A program made the position numbers and the translations under genes. A model generated the notes under the pieces. That model made no database searches and was not told where the DNA came from. It was given only the letters and a program-made list of their open reading frames with translations. Shown here piece by piece: positions 16,786-24,423 of a DNA stretch of 64,000 nt. The stretch spans positions 1-64,000 of the forward strand of contig NZ_JAJAFR010000004.1 in assembly GCF_020734105.1 (NCBI RefSeq). Direction: 5' to 3'. Every line of letters begins with the position of its first letter. Positions within the stretch are counted from its first letter, which is position 1. The DNA is from Alkalihalobacillus deserti. Its GTDB lineage: Bacteria; Bacillota; Bacilli; Bacillales; Bacillaceae_D.

Positions 16786-17430
16786 TTGTTTGATAGTTTT
16801 TTCTTAGTGGTCGTGTTTTTGAGTTTCATTATCGCGATGATAGTAGTTGGGGTTATCCTAAAAATAAAAAGGAAGAAAAGATTTGATGTCGCAAAAATAA
16901 ATCTATCTGATATTGATCAAATGACAGGACATGAATTTGAAGAGTATTTGTATGTGTTAATCAAAGTGTTGGGCTATGAAACCTATTTGACAAAAAAAAG
17001 TCGAGATTTCGGTGCTGACTTGCTGTTTCGCGATCAAGCTGATCAGTTAACGGTTGTTCAAGCAAAACGTCTTTCGGACAAGCTTGGGCTTGATTCAGTT
17101 CAACAAATCTATACGGCACAGGCCTATTATCTAGCAGATAAGGCACTGATCATTACTTCTGCCGAACAAGCCTCCGATCCATGTCGTAAACTAGCAGCCG
17201 CAACGAAGGTGAAGATTATCGATCGCGAACACTTAAGTGAAATCGTTAAACAATTTAAGCGTGGTCGGTTTGAAGAAGTAAAAGAACTAGTTGAAGAGAT
17301 GTTTGAATGGGTAGATTTTAAAGCAGAAGATAGTATTGAAACAATCGAACCAAAAAGAGGGCTTGTACATGCTGGTGAATATTTTTATAAAAAGACATCG
17401 AGTGCAAAGAAGAGTACTAGAGCGGAATAG
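16786..17430 (+). CDS. Membrane-anchored Mrr-like (PD-(D/E)xK) nuclease-fold protein, copy 2
   Basis: This 214-residue protein starts at TTG, preceded by AGAGGTGA. One membrane segment (about 4-26) and a basic stretch (KIKRKKR) anchor it with the catalytic part in the cytoplasm. The Mrr domain has E50 in TGHEFEEYLYVLIKVLGYE, D78 in SRDFGADLLF and VVQAKR with Q92 and K94, so all catalytic positions are kept, followed by ALIITSAEQASDPCRKLA and VKIIDREHLSEIV. The C-terminal ~50 residues are charged. Substrate and role are unknown; the family includes the modification-dependent enzyme Mrr. A tiny ORF follows 42 bases downstream. Confidence 0.8.
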   Translation: MFDSFFLVVVFLSFIIAMIVVGVILKIKRKKRFDVAKINLSDIDQMTGHEFEEYLYVLIKVLGYETYLTKKSRDFGADLLFRDQADQLTVVQAKRLSDKLGLDSVQQIYTAQAYYLADKALIITSAEQASDPCRKLAAATKVKIIDREHLSEIVKQFKRGRFEEVKELVEEMFEWVDFKAEDSIETIEPKRGLVHAGEYFYKKTSSAKKSTRAE

Positions 17431-17472
17431 GACAGCTTTCTATCTACATAAGCTTGGATATGGAGGTGTGCT

Positions 17473-17616
17473 ATGCTAAAAGCAATCGATTGGCAAATGG
17501 TCGCATTTGTTGGAGGATCATTACTGCAAGAGTACCTTCGTTTTCAGCATTTACCACGAATTCATTATTTTGAAGAGAAACAGGTAGATGAAGATGATGA
17601 TGACCGAGCCGCCTAA
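17473..17616 (+). CDS. Small hypothetical protein (47 aa)
   Basis: A short ORF starts at ATG 17473 with a strong GGAGGTG site 4 bases upstream. It encodes MLKAIDWQMVAFVGGSLLQE, then a polar helix and an acidic end (VDEDDDDRAA). The first ~20 residues are moderately hydrophobic. It lies 42 bp after the Mrr-like gene and is followed at once by a terminator that overlaps its stop codon, so it is likely the last gene of that unit. Function unknown. Confidence 0.6.
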   Translation: MLKAIDWQMVAFVGGSLLQEYLRFQHLPRIHYFEEKQVDEDDDDRAA

Positions 17617-17634
17617 GGTTCGGTTGTTTTTATA
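17603..17634 (+). terminator. terminator of the Mrr-like unit
   Basis: ACCGAGCC and GGTTCGGT pair around the stop codon of the 47-aa ORF, followed by TGTTTTTA. Confidence 0.7.
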
Positions 17635-17815
17635 TATAAAATGATTAAGTGCAATGATAAATTAGCAGATCGGTGTATGTAAAACATAAGTGCGAATAGT
17701 TACACTTTGACCAAAAAGAATAAAGTCGCCGAAAATTATATATTAATTTCTAGGAAATAAGACATAGTGAAAAAATATATTAAAATCAAACCCATACACA
17801 TCCAGAGTAAAGAAG

Positions 17816-17853
17816 CTTATCAATCGTCCAAAATAAGGGACAATTGATAAGCA
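17816..17853. terminator. hairpin at the end of the small membrane-protein gene
   Basis: GCTTATCAATCGTCC and GGACAATTGATAAGC form a 15 bp stem with one mismatch, just beyond the stop codon at 17858. Confidence 0.7.
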
Positions 17854-17857
17854 ATTT

Positions 17858-17983
17858 TTATGGGAAAAATGGTAGACCTAAAACGAAGTGTGCAAATAAG
17901 AAGACAACTATCATCATCCCTATTCCTACTCCTAAACCAACTAGAGCTTCTTTTAATGCTAGATACTCTGGGTCGTGAGCCAT
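17858..17983 (-). CDS. Tiny single-pass membrane protein (41 aa)
   Basis: An ORF with a near-perfect AAAGGAGG site 7 bases before ATG 17983 encodes MAHDPEYLALKEALVGLGVG followed by IGMMIVVFLFAHFVLGLPFFP. The N-terminal ~12 residues are polar and helical; residues about 14-36 form one glycine-rich membrane helix. It has its own terminator and no neighbours on the same strand except a possible ORF upstream. No family is recognised. Such miniproteins in Bacillus are often sporulation or stress membrane factors, but nothing here shows which. Confidence 0.65.
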   Translation of the reverse strand: MAHDPEYLALKEALVGLGVGIGMMIVVFLFAHFVLGLPFFP

Positions 17984-18006
17984 GTTTAATCCTCCTTTGA
18001 ATTTTA

Positions 18007-18333
18007 CTATTCAAAATAAAGGATGGTCGATAAGATATTTCCCCTTTTAATGGAAAGTAAATTATAAAGATATTTTCTTTTAGATTCTGAACTAAAAAAG
18101 AAAGGTCTAAATAGTAATAAATTAATTCCTACAGAAGTTTTAAGGGACAGAACTTGTTTTCGTTTAATAAGGACTGGTTCAAATGATTGATGTTGAAGGA
18201 AAAGTCTTTCTTTTGATATGGAAGAAGTAAGTATCTCGTCTTTAAAAGGTTCATTGTTATTGATTTTGGCTGTGTTTTCACTAAGAAAGATAAATAGTAA
18301 AAAGAAAATAACGAATACTTTAAAAATCCTCAA
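18007..18333 (-). CDS. Possible secreted or membrane-anchored hypothetical protein (108 aa)
   Basis: The TTG start at 18333 follows CTGGGGGTAACCAC. The N-terminus (MRIFKVFVIFFLLFIFLSEN) looks like a signal peptide or membrane anchor; the rest is basic with no recognised motif. The gene lies 23 bp upstream of the 41-aa membrane protein and could share its transcript. It is supported only by the ribosome binding site and signal-like start. Confidence 0.4.
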   Translation of the reverse strand: MRIFKVFVIFFLLFIFLSENTAKINNNEPFKDEILTSSISKERLFLQHQSFEPVLIKRKQVLSLKTSVGINLLLFRPFFFSSESKRKYLYNLLSIKRGNILSTILYFE

Positions 18334-18755
18334 GTGGTTACCCCCAGTAACAGAAGTAAAATTTTTTCTTTATTATAGCCTCTCTAAATTAATCTGAACA
18401 GAAAAAATAATTAAGTAACTTCTATTTTTGAACAAGCTCTAAACCAAACTATATTAATTTCCCTTCCCTTTTTTAGTCCTATCGTGGCTTATGAACTGCT
18501 CCAACTTTATATAATTCTTCCTGAAATTATCAATTTATCGGTACTCCTTCAATGATTTACTGTTACCAGCTATGTTTTACAAGAAATCGAAGTGGTTGAT
18601 ATGTTAATGACACCATAAATAACAAAAGGTCAACCAGCAAATCTGTTGACCTTATCATACGAAGGGACAGGTTAATAAAAGATATATCGTAACTTAATAA
18701 ACTGTTATATTATTAACAGTGAAAAAAGATTTTATTTTAATCAAGGGGTTAAGCC
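18334..18755. other. 420 bp intergenic stretch
   Basis: No gene is visible. It holds a hairpin at 18626-18653 (AAGGTCAAC / GTTGACCTT, possible terminator) and a perfect 7 bp dyad at 18701-18720 before uppP, listed separately. Confidence 0.5.
18701..18720. promoter_or_regulatory. Operator-like dyad upstream of uppP
   Basis: ACTGTTA-N6-TAACAGT is a perfect inverted repeat 36 bases before the uppP start; its TTATAT/TATTAT centre could be a -10 box. A repressor bound here would block the promoter. This is inferred from symmetry and position only. Confidence 0.45.
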
Positions 18756-19586
18756 ATGGATATTATTATGATAGTAAAAGCAATTATTCTTGGAATAGTT
18801 GAGGGTTTAACAGAATTTGCTCCTGTTTCATCAACTGGACATATGATTATTGTCGATGATATGTGGTTACAATCGGAACAATTTCTAACAAAGTATGTAG
18901 CTAATACATTTAAAATTGTTATTCAGCTTGGATCCATTTTAGCTGTCGTAGTAGTCTTTAAAGATCGTTTTATTGATTTATTAGGTTTAAATAAATTGAA
19001 AAAAGAAACGATTGAAAGCGAAAAACGACTTAAGTTATCTCAAGTTATTGTTGGGCTTATTCCAGCCGCAGTGTTGGGAGTTTTGTTTGAGGATTACATT
19101 GATAAATATTTATTTTCCATTACTACAGTATTAATAGGATTAGTAGTAGGGGCAATCTTAATGATTTTAGCCGACCGATTTAGCTCTAAAGATCCTATGA
19201 TACAGACAGTTGATCAAATCACTTTTAAACAGGCACTGTTCATTGGGTTCTTTCAATGCCTATCGCTTTGGCCGGGCTTCTCGAGATCTGGTTCTACAAT
19301 ATCTGGAGGGGTATTACTTGGAATGAGCCACCGTGCAGCTGCTGATTTCACATTTATTATGGCTGTCCCAATAATGGTAGGAGCCAGTGGTCTATCCCTG
19401 TTGAAAAATTGGCAGTATTTTACCTTCGAAGCACTACCTTTTTTTATTGTAGGTTTTATTAGCGCGTTTGTATTTGCATTAATATCAATCCGTTTTTTCT
19501 TGAAACTTATAAATCGAATTAAGCTTGTTCCATTTGCTATTTATCGAATAGTATTAGCATTTGCTATTTATATAGTTTATTTTTAG
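18756..19586 (+). CDS. uppP: Undecaprenyl-diphosphatase UppP (BacA)
   Basis: This 276-residue polytopic membrane enzyme dephosphorylates undecaprenyl diphosphate to recycle the lipid carrier of cell-wall synthesis and gives basal bacitracin resistance. Family motifs are GIVEGLTEFAPVSSTGHMI near the N-terminus (E and the SSTGH box), the second repeat FIGFFQCLSLWPGFSRSGSTI with the catalytic arginine, and the C-terminal hydrophobic helices. The length is typical. The ATG follows AAGGGGTTAAGCC. A dyad lies in the promoter region. A PAP2-type phosphatase at 30085 may overlap in function. Confidence 0.93.
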   Translation: MDIIMIVKAIILGIVEGLTEFAPVSSTGHMIIVDDMWLQSEQFLTKYVANTFKIVIQLGSILAVVVVFKDRFIDLLGLNKLKKETIESEKRLKLSQVIVGLIPAAVLGVLFEDYIDKYLFSITTVLIGLVVGAILMILADRFSSKDPMIQTVDQITFKQALFIGFFQCLSLWPGFSRSGSTISGGVLLGMSHRAAADFTFIMAVPIMVGASGLSLLKNWQYFTFEALPFFIVGFISAFVFALISIRFFLKLINRIKLVPFAIYRIVLAFAIYIVYF

Positions 19587-19618
19587 TCCTTTTTCGAATC
19601 TTCAAAAGAATCGTTAAA

Positions 19619-19756
19619 TTATTCATGATCTAACTTACAAAGGATGGTATGCAAATCTTCAGTACTTCTAACAAAATCAAATTCATCACCATTAATCCGA
19701 ATAATCGATATAATGAATAAGGCCCCTCTTTCGTAAAGAGGGGTCTCTAGCCGCAT
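19619..19756 (-). CDS. Possible small protein or C-terminal gene fragment (45 aa)
   Basis: An open frame from ATG 19756 begins 7 bases after the yfmM stop. It encodes MRLETPLYERGALFIISIIR and continues with INGDEFDFVRSTEDLHTILC. The composition is protein-like, but there is no ribosome binding site and the yfmM hairpin lies inside it. It could be translated by re-initiation, or be the end of an older gene. Weakly supported. Confidence 0.25.
   Translation of the reverse strand: MRLETPLYERGALFIISIIRINGDEFDFVRSTEDLHTILCKLDHE
19723..19743. terminator. hairpin between uppP and yfmM
   Basis: The palindrome CCCCTCTTT / AAAGAGGGG with a 3-base loop lies between convergent genes; T tails on either side are weak. 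Confidence 0.55.
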
Positions 19757-19763
19757 GGGTTTA

Positions 19764-21317
19764 TTAGACGAGTTTGGTTGTCCAGGATTCACAGTTCCAA
19801 ACTTCTGTTACAACGTCTTGGTAAAATTCAGGTTCGTGGCTGATCAAAATGATACTCCCTTTAAAAGCGTTAAGAGCACGCTTGAGCTCTTCTTTAGCAT
19901 CAACATCTAGATGGTTTGTTGGCTCATCTAGAACAAGAATATTGGTTTCACGATTAATCAGTTTACACAGTCGTACTTTTGACTTTTCGCCACCACTTAA
20001 AACGACAATTTTACTTTCGATGTGCTTTGTTGTTAACCCGCACTTTGCTAACGCAGATCTGACTTCAGCTTGAGTAAGAGAAGGAAACTCTTGCCACACT
20101 TCTTCAATACACGTTCTGTCGAGGGCCTTTGCTTCCTGTTCAAAATAACCAATCTCTTGATAATCTCCACGTTCTACTGTTCCTGAAACAGGTTGAATCA
20201 TCCCAAGGATACTCTTAAGCAACGTGGTTTTTCCAATTCCATTCGCACCGACAAGCGCTATTTTTTGACCGCGCTCCATTTTTAAGTTAAGAGGACGAGA
20301 TAAAGGTTCATCGTACCCAATGACAAGTTCCTTTGTTTCAAAAAGAAGCTTGCTCGTTGTCCTAGCTTCTTTAAAATTAAACTGAGGTTTTGGTTTCTCA
20401 TGCGCTAGCTCAATCATATCCATTTTATCTAGCTTTTTTTGCCGTGACATCGCCATATTTCTAGTTGAAACACGAGCTTTATTGCGGGCAACAAAATCTT
20501 TAAGTTGTGCAACTTCTTGCTGTTGTCTCTTATATGCAGCTTCAAGCTGTTGTTTTTTCATTTGATGAACTTCTTGAAAATGCTCATAATCGCCGACGTA
20601 GCGATTGAGCTCTTGGTTTTCCATGTGATAAATCAAGTTAATGACGCTATTTAGAAATGGAATATCATGAGAAATTAAAATAAAGGCATTTTCATATTCT
20701 TGTAGATATCGTTTTAACCATTCAATATGTTGTTCATCTAGATAGTTAGTGGGCTCGTCCAAAAGAAGAATATCCGGCTTTTCTAAAAGTAATTTGGCGA
20801 GTAATACTTTCGTTCGCTGCCCACCACTTAAATCAGTTACATCACGGTCAAGTCCAACATCATCTAGACCAAGTCCTCGTGCGGTTTCTTCCACTTTCGC
20901 ATCAATTGTATAAAAGTCGTTGTTCGTTAGAGTATCTTGAATTATCCCGACTTCTTCAAGCATTTTCTCAAGTTGTTCAGGAGAAGCGTCACCCATTTTG
21001 TCGTACATTGCTGTCATATCCGCTTCTAGATCAAACATATATTGGAAGGCGCTTTTTAACACATCGCGCATCGTCATTCCTCGTACAAGAACCGTATGTT
21101 GATCCAAATAACCAATACGGACCTTCTTGGACCATTCTACTTTTCCTTCATCTGGCATTAATTTACCAGTAATAATATTCATAAAAGTCGACTTTCCTTC
21201 GCCATTGGCTCCAATTAAGCCGATATGTTCTCCTTTTAGTAACCGGAAAGAGACATCATGAAAGATAGCTCGATCTCCAAAGCCGTGACTTAAGTTTTTC
21301 ACCGTTAACACACTCAT
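19764..21317 (-). CDS. yfmM: ABC-F family ATPase YfmM
   Basis: This 517-residue cytosolic protein has two ABC ATPase domains and no membrane part, the ABC-F layout of ribosome-associated translation factors. Domain 1 has GANGEGKST, LSGGQRTKVLLAKLLL and LLLDEPTNYLD; domain 2 has GANGIGKTT, LSGGEKSKVRLCKL and LVLDEPTNHLD. Between them lies the basic linker (about 245-310) with NKARVSTRNMAMSRQKKLDKM. The sequence closely resembles B. subtilis YfmM, including the C-terminal NCESWTTK. Relatives rescue stalled ribosomes or give antibiotic protection; which applies here is not known. It stands alone on the minus strand. Confidence 0.88.
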   Translation of the reverse strand: MSVLTVKNLSHGFGDRAIFHDVSFRLLKGEHIGLIGANGEGKSTFMNIITGKLMPDEGKVEWSKKVRIGYLDQHTVLVRGMTMRDVLKSAFQYMFDLEADMTAMYDKMGDASPEQLEKMLEEVGIIQDTLTNNDFYTIDAKVEETARGLGLDDVGLDRDVTDLSGGQRTKVLLAKLLLEKPDILLLDEPTNYLDEQHIEWLKRYLQEYENAFILISHDIPFLNSVINLIYHMENQELNRYVGDYEHFQEVHQMKKQQLEAAYKRQQQEVAQLKDFVARNKARVSTRNMAMSRQKKLDKMDMIELAHEKPKPQFNFKEARTTSKLLFETKELVIGYDEPLSRPLNLKMERGQKIALVGANGIGKTTLLKSILGMIQPVSGTVERGDYQEIGYFEQEAKALDRTCIEEVWQEFPSLTQAEVRSALAKCGLTTKHIESKIVVLSGGEKSKVRLCKLINRETNILVLDEPTNHLDVDAKEELKRALNAFKGSIILISHEPEFYQDVVTEVWNCESWTTKLV

Positions 21318-21898
21318 TTAAAACACCTATCCTCTAATAAAGTGGGTACTTTTTTGCTTTTCTCATCTTATCATAAGAATGGGAACATGTCTGTTAGGAA
21401 AAGCATTTAAAAATTGAGAAAAAATCCTGCATTAACCACTTTATCTATGGAATATGGTAAGGTTATTTCAGTGTGGTTTTGTCATGGGATAGATGAAGAA
21501 GAAACGAACTCGTTATCATTCATATTCTTTTGCTCTTTAATGTGTAATTTTTCAACCTTTGGTCCAATTAATTTTTTGATCATTTTTATTAATGCCCTTT
21601 TAGCGTTATTAGTCATGTTTTTATCATTGCCTCCAGTCTTTTTTACCGCCGCAAAGTTGATATGTTTACACAAAATAGTCTACATCGCGCTCGAAGCAAT
21701 GATCGGAATTTGTGTTTGGAATTTTCATGATCATCTTCCTGTTAAGTTGCCGTCATTGGTTTGTTTTTTAAAATGTTTATTAAAGTAATTTTTAAAAGCA
21801 AAGGAATCAATGGTGAAACTGTAGAATAGTAAGTATTGACCTAAAGGCAGAAAAAGAATTAAATGGATGTAGGTGTAATTAGGAAGGAAGTGTCGATA
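21318..21898. other. 580 bp stretch without a confident gene
   Basis: Open frames on both strands overlap here. The only one with a plausible site is the minus-strand 44-codon frame at 21482-21616, listed separately. Nothing else could be supported. Confidence 0.4.
21482..21616 (-). CDS. Doubtful small basic protein (44 aa)
   Basis: A minus-strand frame from ATG 21616 encodes MTNNAKRALIKMIKKLIGPK followed by a polar tail. A GGAGG motif lies upstream, but 13 bases from the ATG, which is too far for good initiation. The N-terminal 25 residues would form a cationic amphipathic helix. A weak candidate. Confidence 0.25.
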   Translation of the reverse strand: MTNNAKRALIKMIKKLIGPKVEKLHIKEQKNMNDNEFVSSSSIP

Positions 21899-23077
21899 GT
21901 GAGTGAACGATTTAACGAAGTAATTGAAAGACGTGGAACAGATTCAATGAAGTGGGATATGACCAAGCAGCGTTTCGGTGGTGAAAATCTTTTGCCGATG
22001 TGGGTAGCGGATATGGATTTTCGAGCACCGCAAGAAGTACTTGATGCCTTACATGAAAAAGTCGAGCATGGGATTTTTGGCTATCCTGCCCATTCTGAAA
22101 CGGTTGATCTAGCAGTTCAAAGTTGGTTAACACGACGATACAATTGGAGGATAAATACAAATTCTCTTATTTATACCGCTGGAATTGTGCCTTCCATTAG
22201 TTATATTATTCAAGCATTTACTGAGCCAGGTGATCAGGTGATAATCCAAACACCTGTCTATTACCCGTTTTATGATGTTGTAAATAAAAATAATCGTGAA
22301 TTAATTAGAAATCCTTTAGCATTTGATGGGGATCATTATGACATGGATCTTGAGCATCTTGAGTCAGCCATTACAGAAAAAACAAAAATGATTGTGCTCT
22401 GTCACCCTCATAATCCTGTTGGACGAGTATGGAAACAAAACGAACTAGAAGCGCTAGCTGAAGTTTGCAAGAAGCATGACTTGTTAGTCGTTTCAGATGA
22501 AATTCATGCAGATCTTCTTTTTAAAGGCCAAAAGCATATTCCTTTTGCATCTGTGAGTGATGATGCATCTGCACGGACATTCACATGTTTAGCGCCAAGT
22601 AAAACGTTCAATCTAGCTGGGATTCAAACCTCATATGTGGTAGTTGAAAATGAACAGTTTCGTACGAAGCTAAGAAGTCATTTGGCAAATTCATTCGCTA
22701 ACATGACAAACTCATTTGCGGAAATAGCGACTGAAGCAGCTTATAACTATGGAGAAGAGTGGTTAGACGAGTTAATGGTCTATGTAGAGGACAACTTTAA
22801 TTTTGTTCAGAATTATATTAAGGAGCACATGCCTGAATTACGAGTAATGGATTCTGAAGGGACATATCTTTTATGGTTAGAGTGTTCTAAGTTGCCTTTA
22901 ACACCAACCGAGCGTAAAAAATGGCTGATTGAGGAAGCTGAAGTGGCTTTAAATCCTGGTTCGATTTTCGGTGAAGAAGGAAAGAGTTTTGAAAGAATTA
23001 ATTTAGCCTGTCCGAGAGCAACATTACAAGAAGGACTTGAGCGAATAAGAAAAGCTTATATTAAGCGTGGTTTTTAA
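21899..23077 (+). CDS. patB: PatB/MalY-type C-S lyase (cystathionine beta-lyase)
   Basis: This pyridoxal-phosphate enzyme of about 392 residues (fold type I aminotransferase superfamily) cleaves cystathionine or cysteine conjugates to a thiol, pyruvate and ammonia. Signatures are the MalY/PatB start RRGTDSMKWD, LPMWVADMDF, FGYPAH, TPVYYPF, LCHPHNPVGRVW, VVSDEIHADL and the PLP lysine segment LAPSKTFNLAGIQ. GTG 21899 is preferred over ATG 21863 because AGGAAGG lies 11 bases upstream and homology begins right after it. The small sda-like gene follows at 29 bp, so both may share a transcript. Confidence 0.9.
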   Translation: MSERFNEVIERRGTDSMKWDMTKQRFGGENLLPMWVADMDFRAPQEVLDALHEKVEHGIFGYPAHSETVDLAVQSWLTRRYNWRINTNSLIYTAGIVPSISYIIQAFTEPGDQVIIQTPVYYPFYDVVNKNNRELIRNPLAFDGDHYDMDLEHLESAITEKTKMIVLCHPHNPVGRVWKQNELEALAEVCKKHDLLVVSDEIHADLLFKGQKHIPFASVSDDASARTFTCLAPSKTFNLAGIQTSYVVVENEQFRTKLRSHLANSFANMTNSFAEIATEAAYNYGEEWLDELMVYVEDNFNFVQNYIKEHMPELRVMDSEGTYLLWLECSKLPLTPTERKKWLIEEAEVALNPGSIFGEEGKSFERINLACPRATLQEGLERIRKAYIKRGF

Positions 23078-23106
23078 ATTTTTAATAAGTGCGGTGAAAG
23101 TAGGAA

Positions 23107-23316
23107 ATGGACAGGCTAGAGTATACGGTTTTAATAGAAGCTTATGAACATGCGGTAGTACTAAACCTTGAGACTGACTTTATACAATTATTAAAAAAGG
23201 AAATACAGGTTCGCCAAAAGAATAATGTGCTAAAGGATAAGAAGGAAAAAATTCCTAATTTAAATAACGTGGTTGAAGGAATTACCTTAGATCGTAAAAA
23301 AGTTCATACCATTTGA
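23107..23316 (+). CDS. sda: Sda-type sporulation checkpoint protein with C-terminal extension
   Basis: The 69-residue protein begins MDRLEYTVLIEAYEHAVVLN and continues LETDFIQLLKKEIQVRQ. This matches B. subtilis Sda (pattern L-L-I-E-S-Y-x2-A-x2-M-N-L-x2-D-F-I-x-L-I-x2-E-I-x2-R), a helical hairpin that binds the KinA sensor kinase and blocks sporulation when DNA replication is impaired. Here a basic tail of about 27 residues follows the hairpin. In B. subtilis the sda promoter has DnaA boxes; none is visible in the 29 bp upstream, and the gene sits behind patB. GTAGG is 4 bases before the ATG. Confidence 0.7.
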   Translation: MDRLEYTVLIEAYEHAVVLNLETDFIQLLKKEIQVRQKNNVLKDKKEKIPNLNNVVEGITLDRKKVHTI

Positions 23317-23379
23317 AAAGTCCGTTTGAGTCACACAATCAAACACATAGAAATAATCGACAAAGGAGACATTTACTTT

Positions 23380-23526
23380 ATGCAGATTGAAAACCTTTTT
23401 GAGGAACTTGTCAATGAATGTAAATGTAAGCTTGGGAGAGAATTAGTAATAGAAGAAGTGGAACTCATTAAATGGATTCAGGAAAAGCATTATGAATCTT
23501 TTTTCGGAAGGGTTAAAAGTTCATAA
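23380..23526 (+). CDS. Small hypothetical protein (48 aa)
   Basis: ATG 23380 is preceded by AAAGGAG, 11 bases away. The product (MQIENLFEELVNECKCKLGR, then EELIKWIQEKHYES-like helix) is helical, acidic and has two cysteines as CKC. No family recognised. It lies 63 bp after the sda-like gene and ends just before a strong terminator, so it probably belongs to the same transcript. Confidence 0.55.
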   Translation: MQIENLFEELVNECKCKLGRELVIEEVELIKWIQEKHYESFFGRVKSS

Positions 23527-23537
23527 ATAATCATTGT

Positions 23538-23594
23538 AGATTTTCTAAGAAAGCTTTTTTATAATGGAGCTTTTTAGAAAATCTTTTTTTTTTG
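23538..23594 (+). terminator. terminator after the sda-like unit
   Basis: AGATTTTCTAAGAAAGC pairs with GCTTTTTAGAAAATCT, followed by ten T residues. Confidence 0.88.
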
Positions 23595-23648
23595 TGATTT
23601 GGGCATGGATATGATTATAATGAATTAAAAGGAAAGGAGCGTTTAATT

Positions 23649-24143
23649 ATGAAAACTTTTAAGCTCTATTCTCTCAGTTTGCTTGAAGGAAAAAACGGAA
23701 ACGTTCATCAGAAAATGATTCCGATTGATGACGGTCTTATCATCAACATGGAGAATGACAAAAAGATGTGGTATATAGAGGCTGTTATTAGTCAAGATTA
23801 TCTCAAGTATTTCGAAGACGTTAAAAATCAAAAGGGACATATATTAGTCGATGTTGTCATTACAAGTAAAGATAACCATCCGGCTGCTATGATTTCAAGT
23901 GTTCAAAATATAACAGAGTTAGCTGAACAAAATATAAGCGTTTTGTTGGAAGCAAAGCTCGCTTTAAAGAAAGATGATATTATTGAAGATGTGTTAAAGG
24001 ACTTGGTCAGTCGAGGATTTTCTAGTGAAGCGCTAATCCAAGAATTTAAAAATGAAATGGAAACGTTAGCCTCTCATCCTAAATCCGCTTTAGGAACGAT
24101 ATATCGATCAATTCAAGAGAGTGGACTGTATAAATTACAGTAA
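23649..24143 (+). CDS. YwpF-like protein
   Basis: This 164-residue soluble protein starts MKTFKLYSLSLLEGKNG and has the segments IPIDDGLIINMEND, MWYIEAVIS and VDVVITSKDNHPAAM. This pattern fits the Bacillus YwpF-like family of unknown function, by memory. The C-terminal half (about 105-160) is helical. AAAGGAGCG lies 6 bases upstream. It is a single-gene unit between two terminators. No catalytic motif is visible. Confidence 0.6.
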   Translation: MKTFKLYSLSLLEGKNGNVHQKMIPIDDGLIINMENDKKMWYIEAVISQDYLKYFEDVKNQKGHILVDVVITSKDNHPAAMISSVQNITELAEQNISVLLEAKLALKKDDIIEDVLKDLVSRGFSSEALIQEFKNEMETLASHPKSALGTIYRSIQESGLYKLQ

Positions 24144-24146
24144 TAG

Positions 24147-24176
24147 AAAAACATCCATTTATGTGGATGTTTTTTT
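24147..24176 (+). terminator. terminator of the YwpF-like gene
   Basis: AAACATCCA / TGGATGTTT hairpin with a run of T. Confidence 0.85.
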
Positions 24177-24217
24177 GAAATTCGATTAAATACAGAATGG
24201 GTTAATGAAGGGTGAAT

Positions 24218-24355
24218 GCCTACTCGAAAAAGGGCAATGGCTCCTTACGCTACGCGTTGAGGGACAAGAAACCCACTTGTCGTTAGACTTAAAAGAAAGC
24301 AGAAGTTCTGCGCAATGCTTTTAAGAAAAACAGCTAACGTCGCTTTTCTTAGGGT
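24218..24355 (+). repeat. Dispersed intergenic element, copy B (diverged)
   Basis: Shared with other copies are GGCAATGGCTCC, an inner dyad-like part ending GACTTAAAA, and GCGCAATGCTTTTAAGAAAAAC with a terminal hairpin-like AAGAAAA...TTTTCTT. It is more diverged than copies C, D and F. It fills the gap before the MFS gene. Confidence 0.45.
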
Positions 24356-24423
24356 ATATTCCGTAAAGTCTTTATCATACTAACAGAGTAATTATTTCTA
24401 TGTTAGGAACGGGGGAGCCTTAC

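Noticed and set aside
13331..17616. Integrated prophage or genomic island around the recombinase
   Set aside because: No structural, lysis or replication genes, no att repeats and no tRNA border were found; the zone looks like accumulated accessory genes.
21414..21788. 124-codon plus-strand frame with hydrophobic stretch
   Set aside because: No ribosome binding site; Cys/Phe-rich composition looks like an antisense reading of AT-rich DNA.
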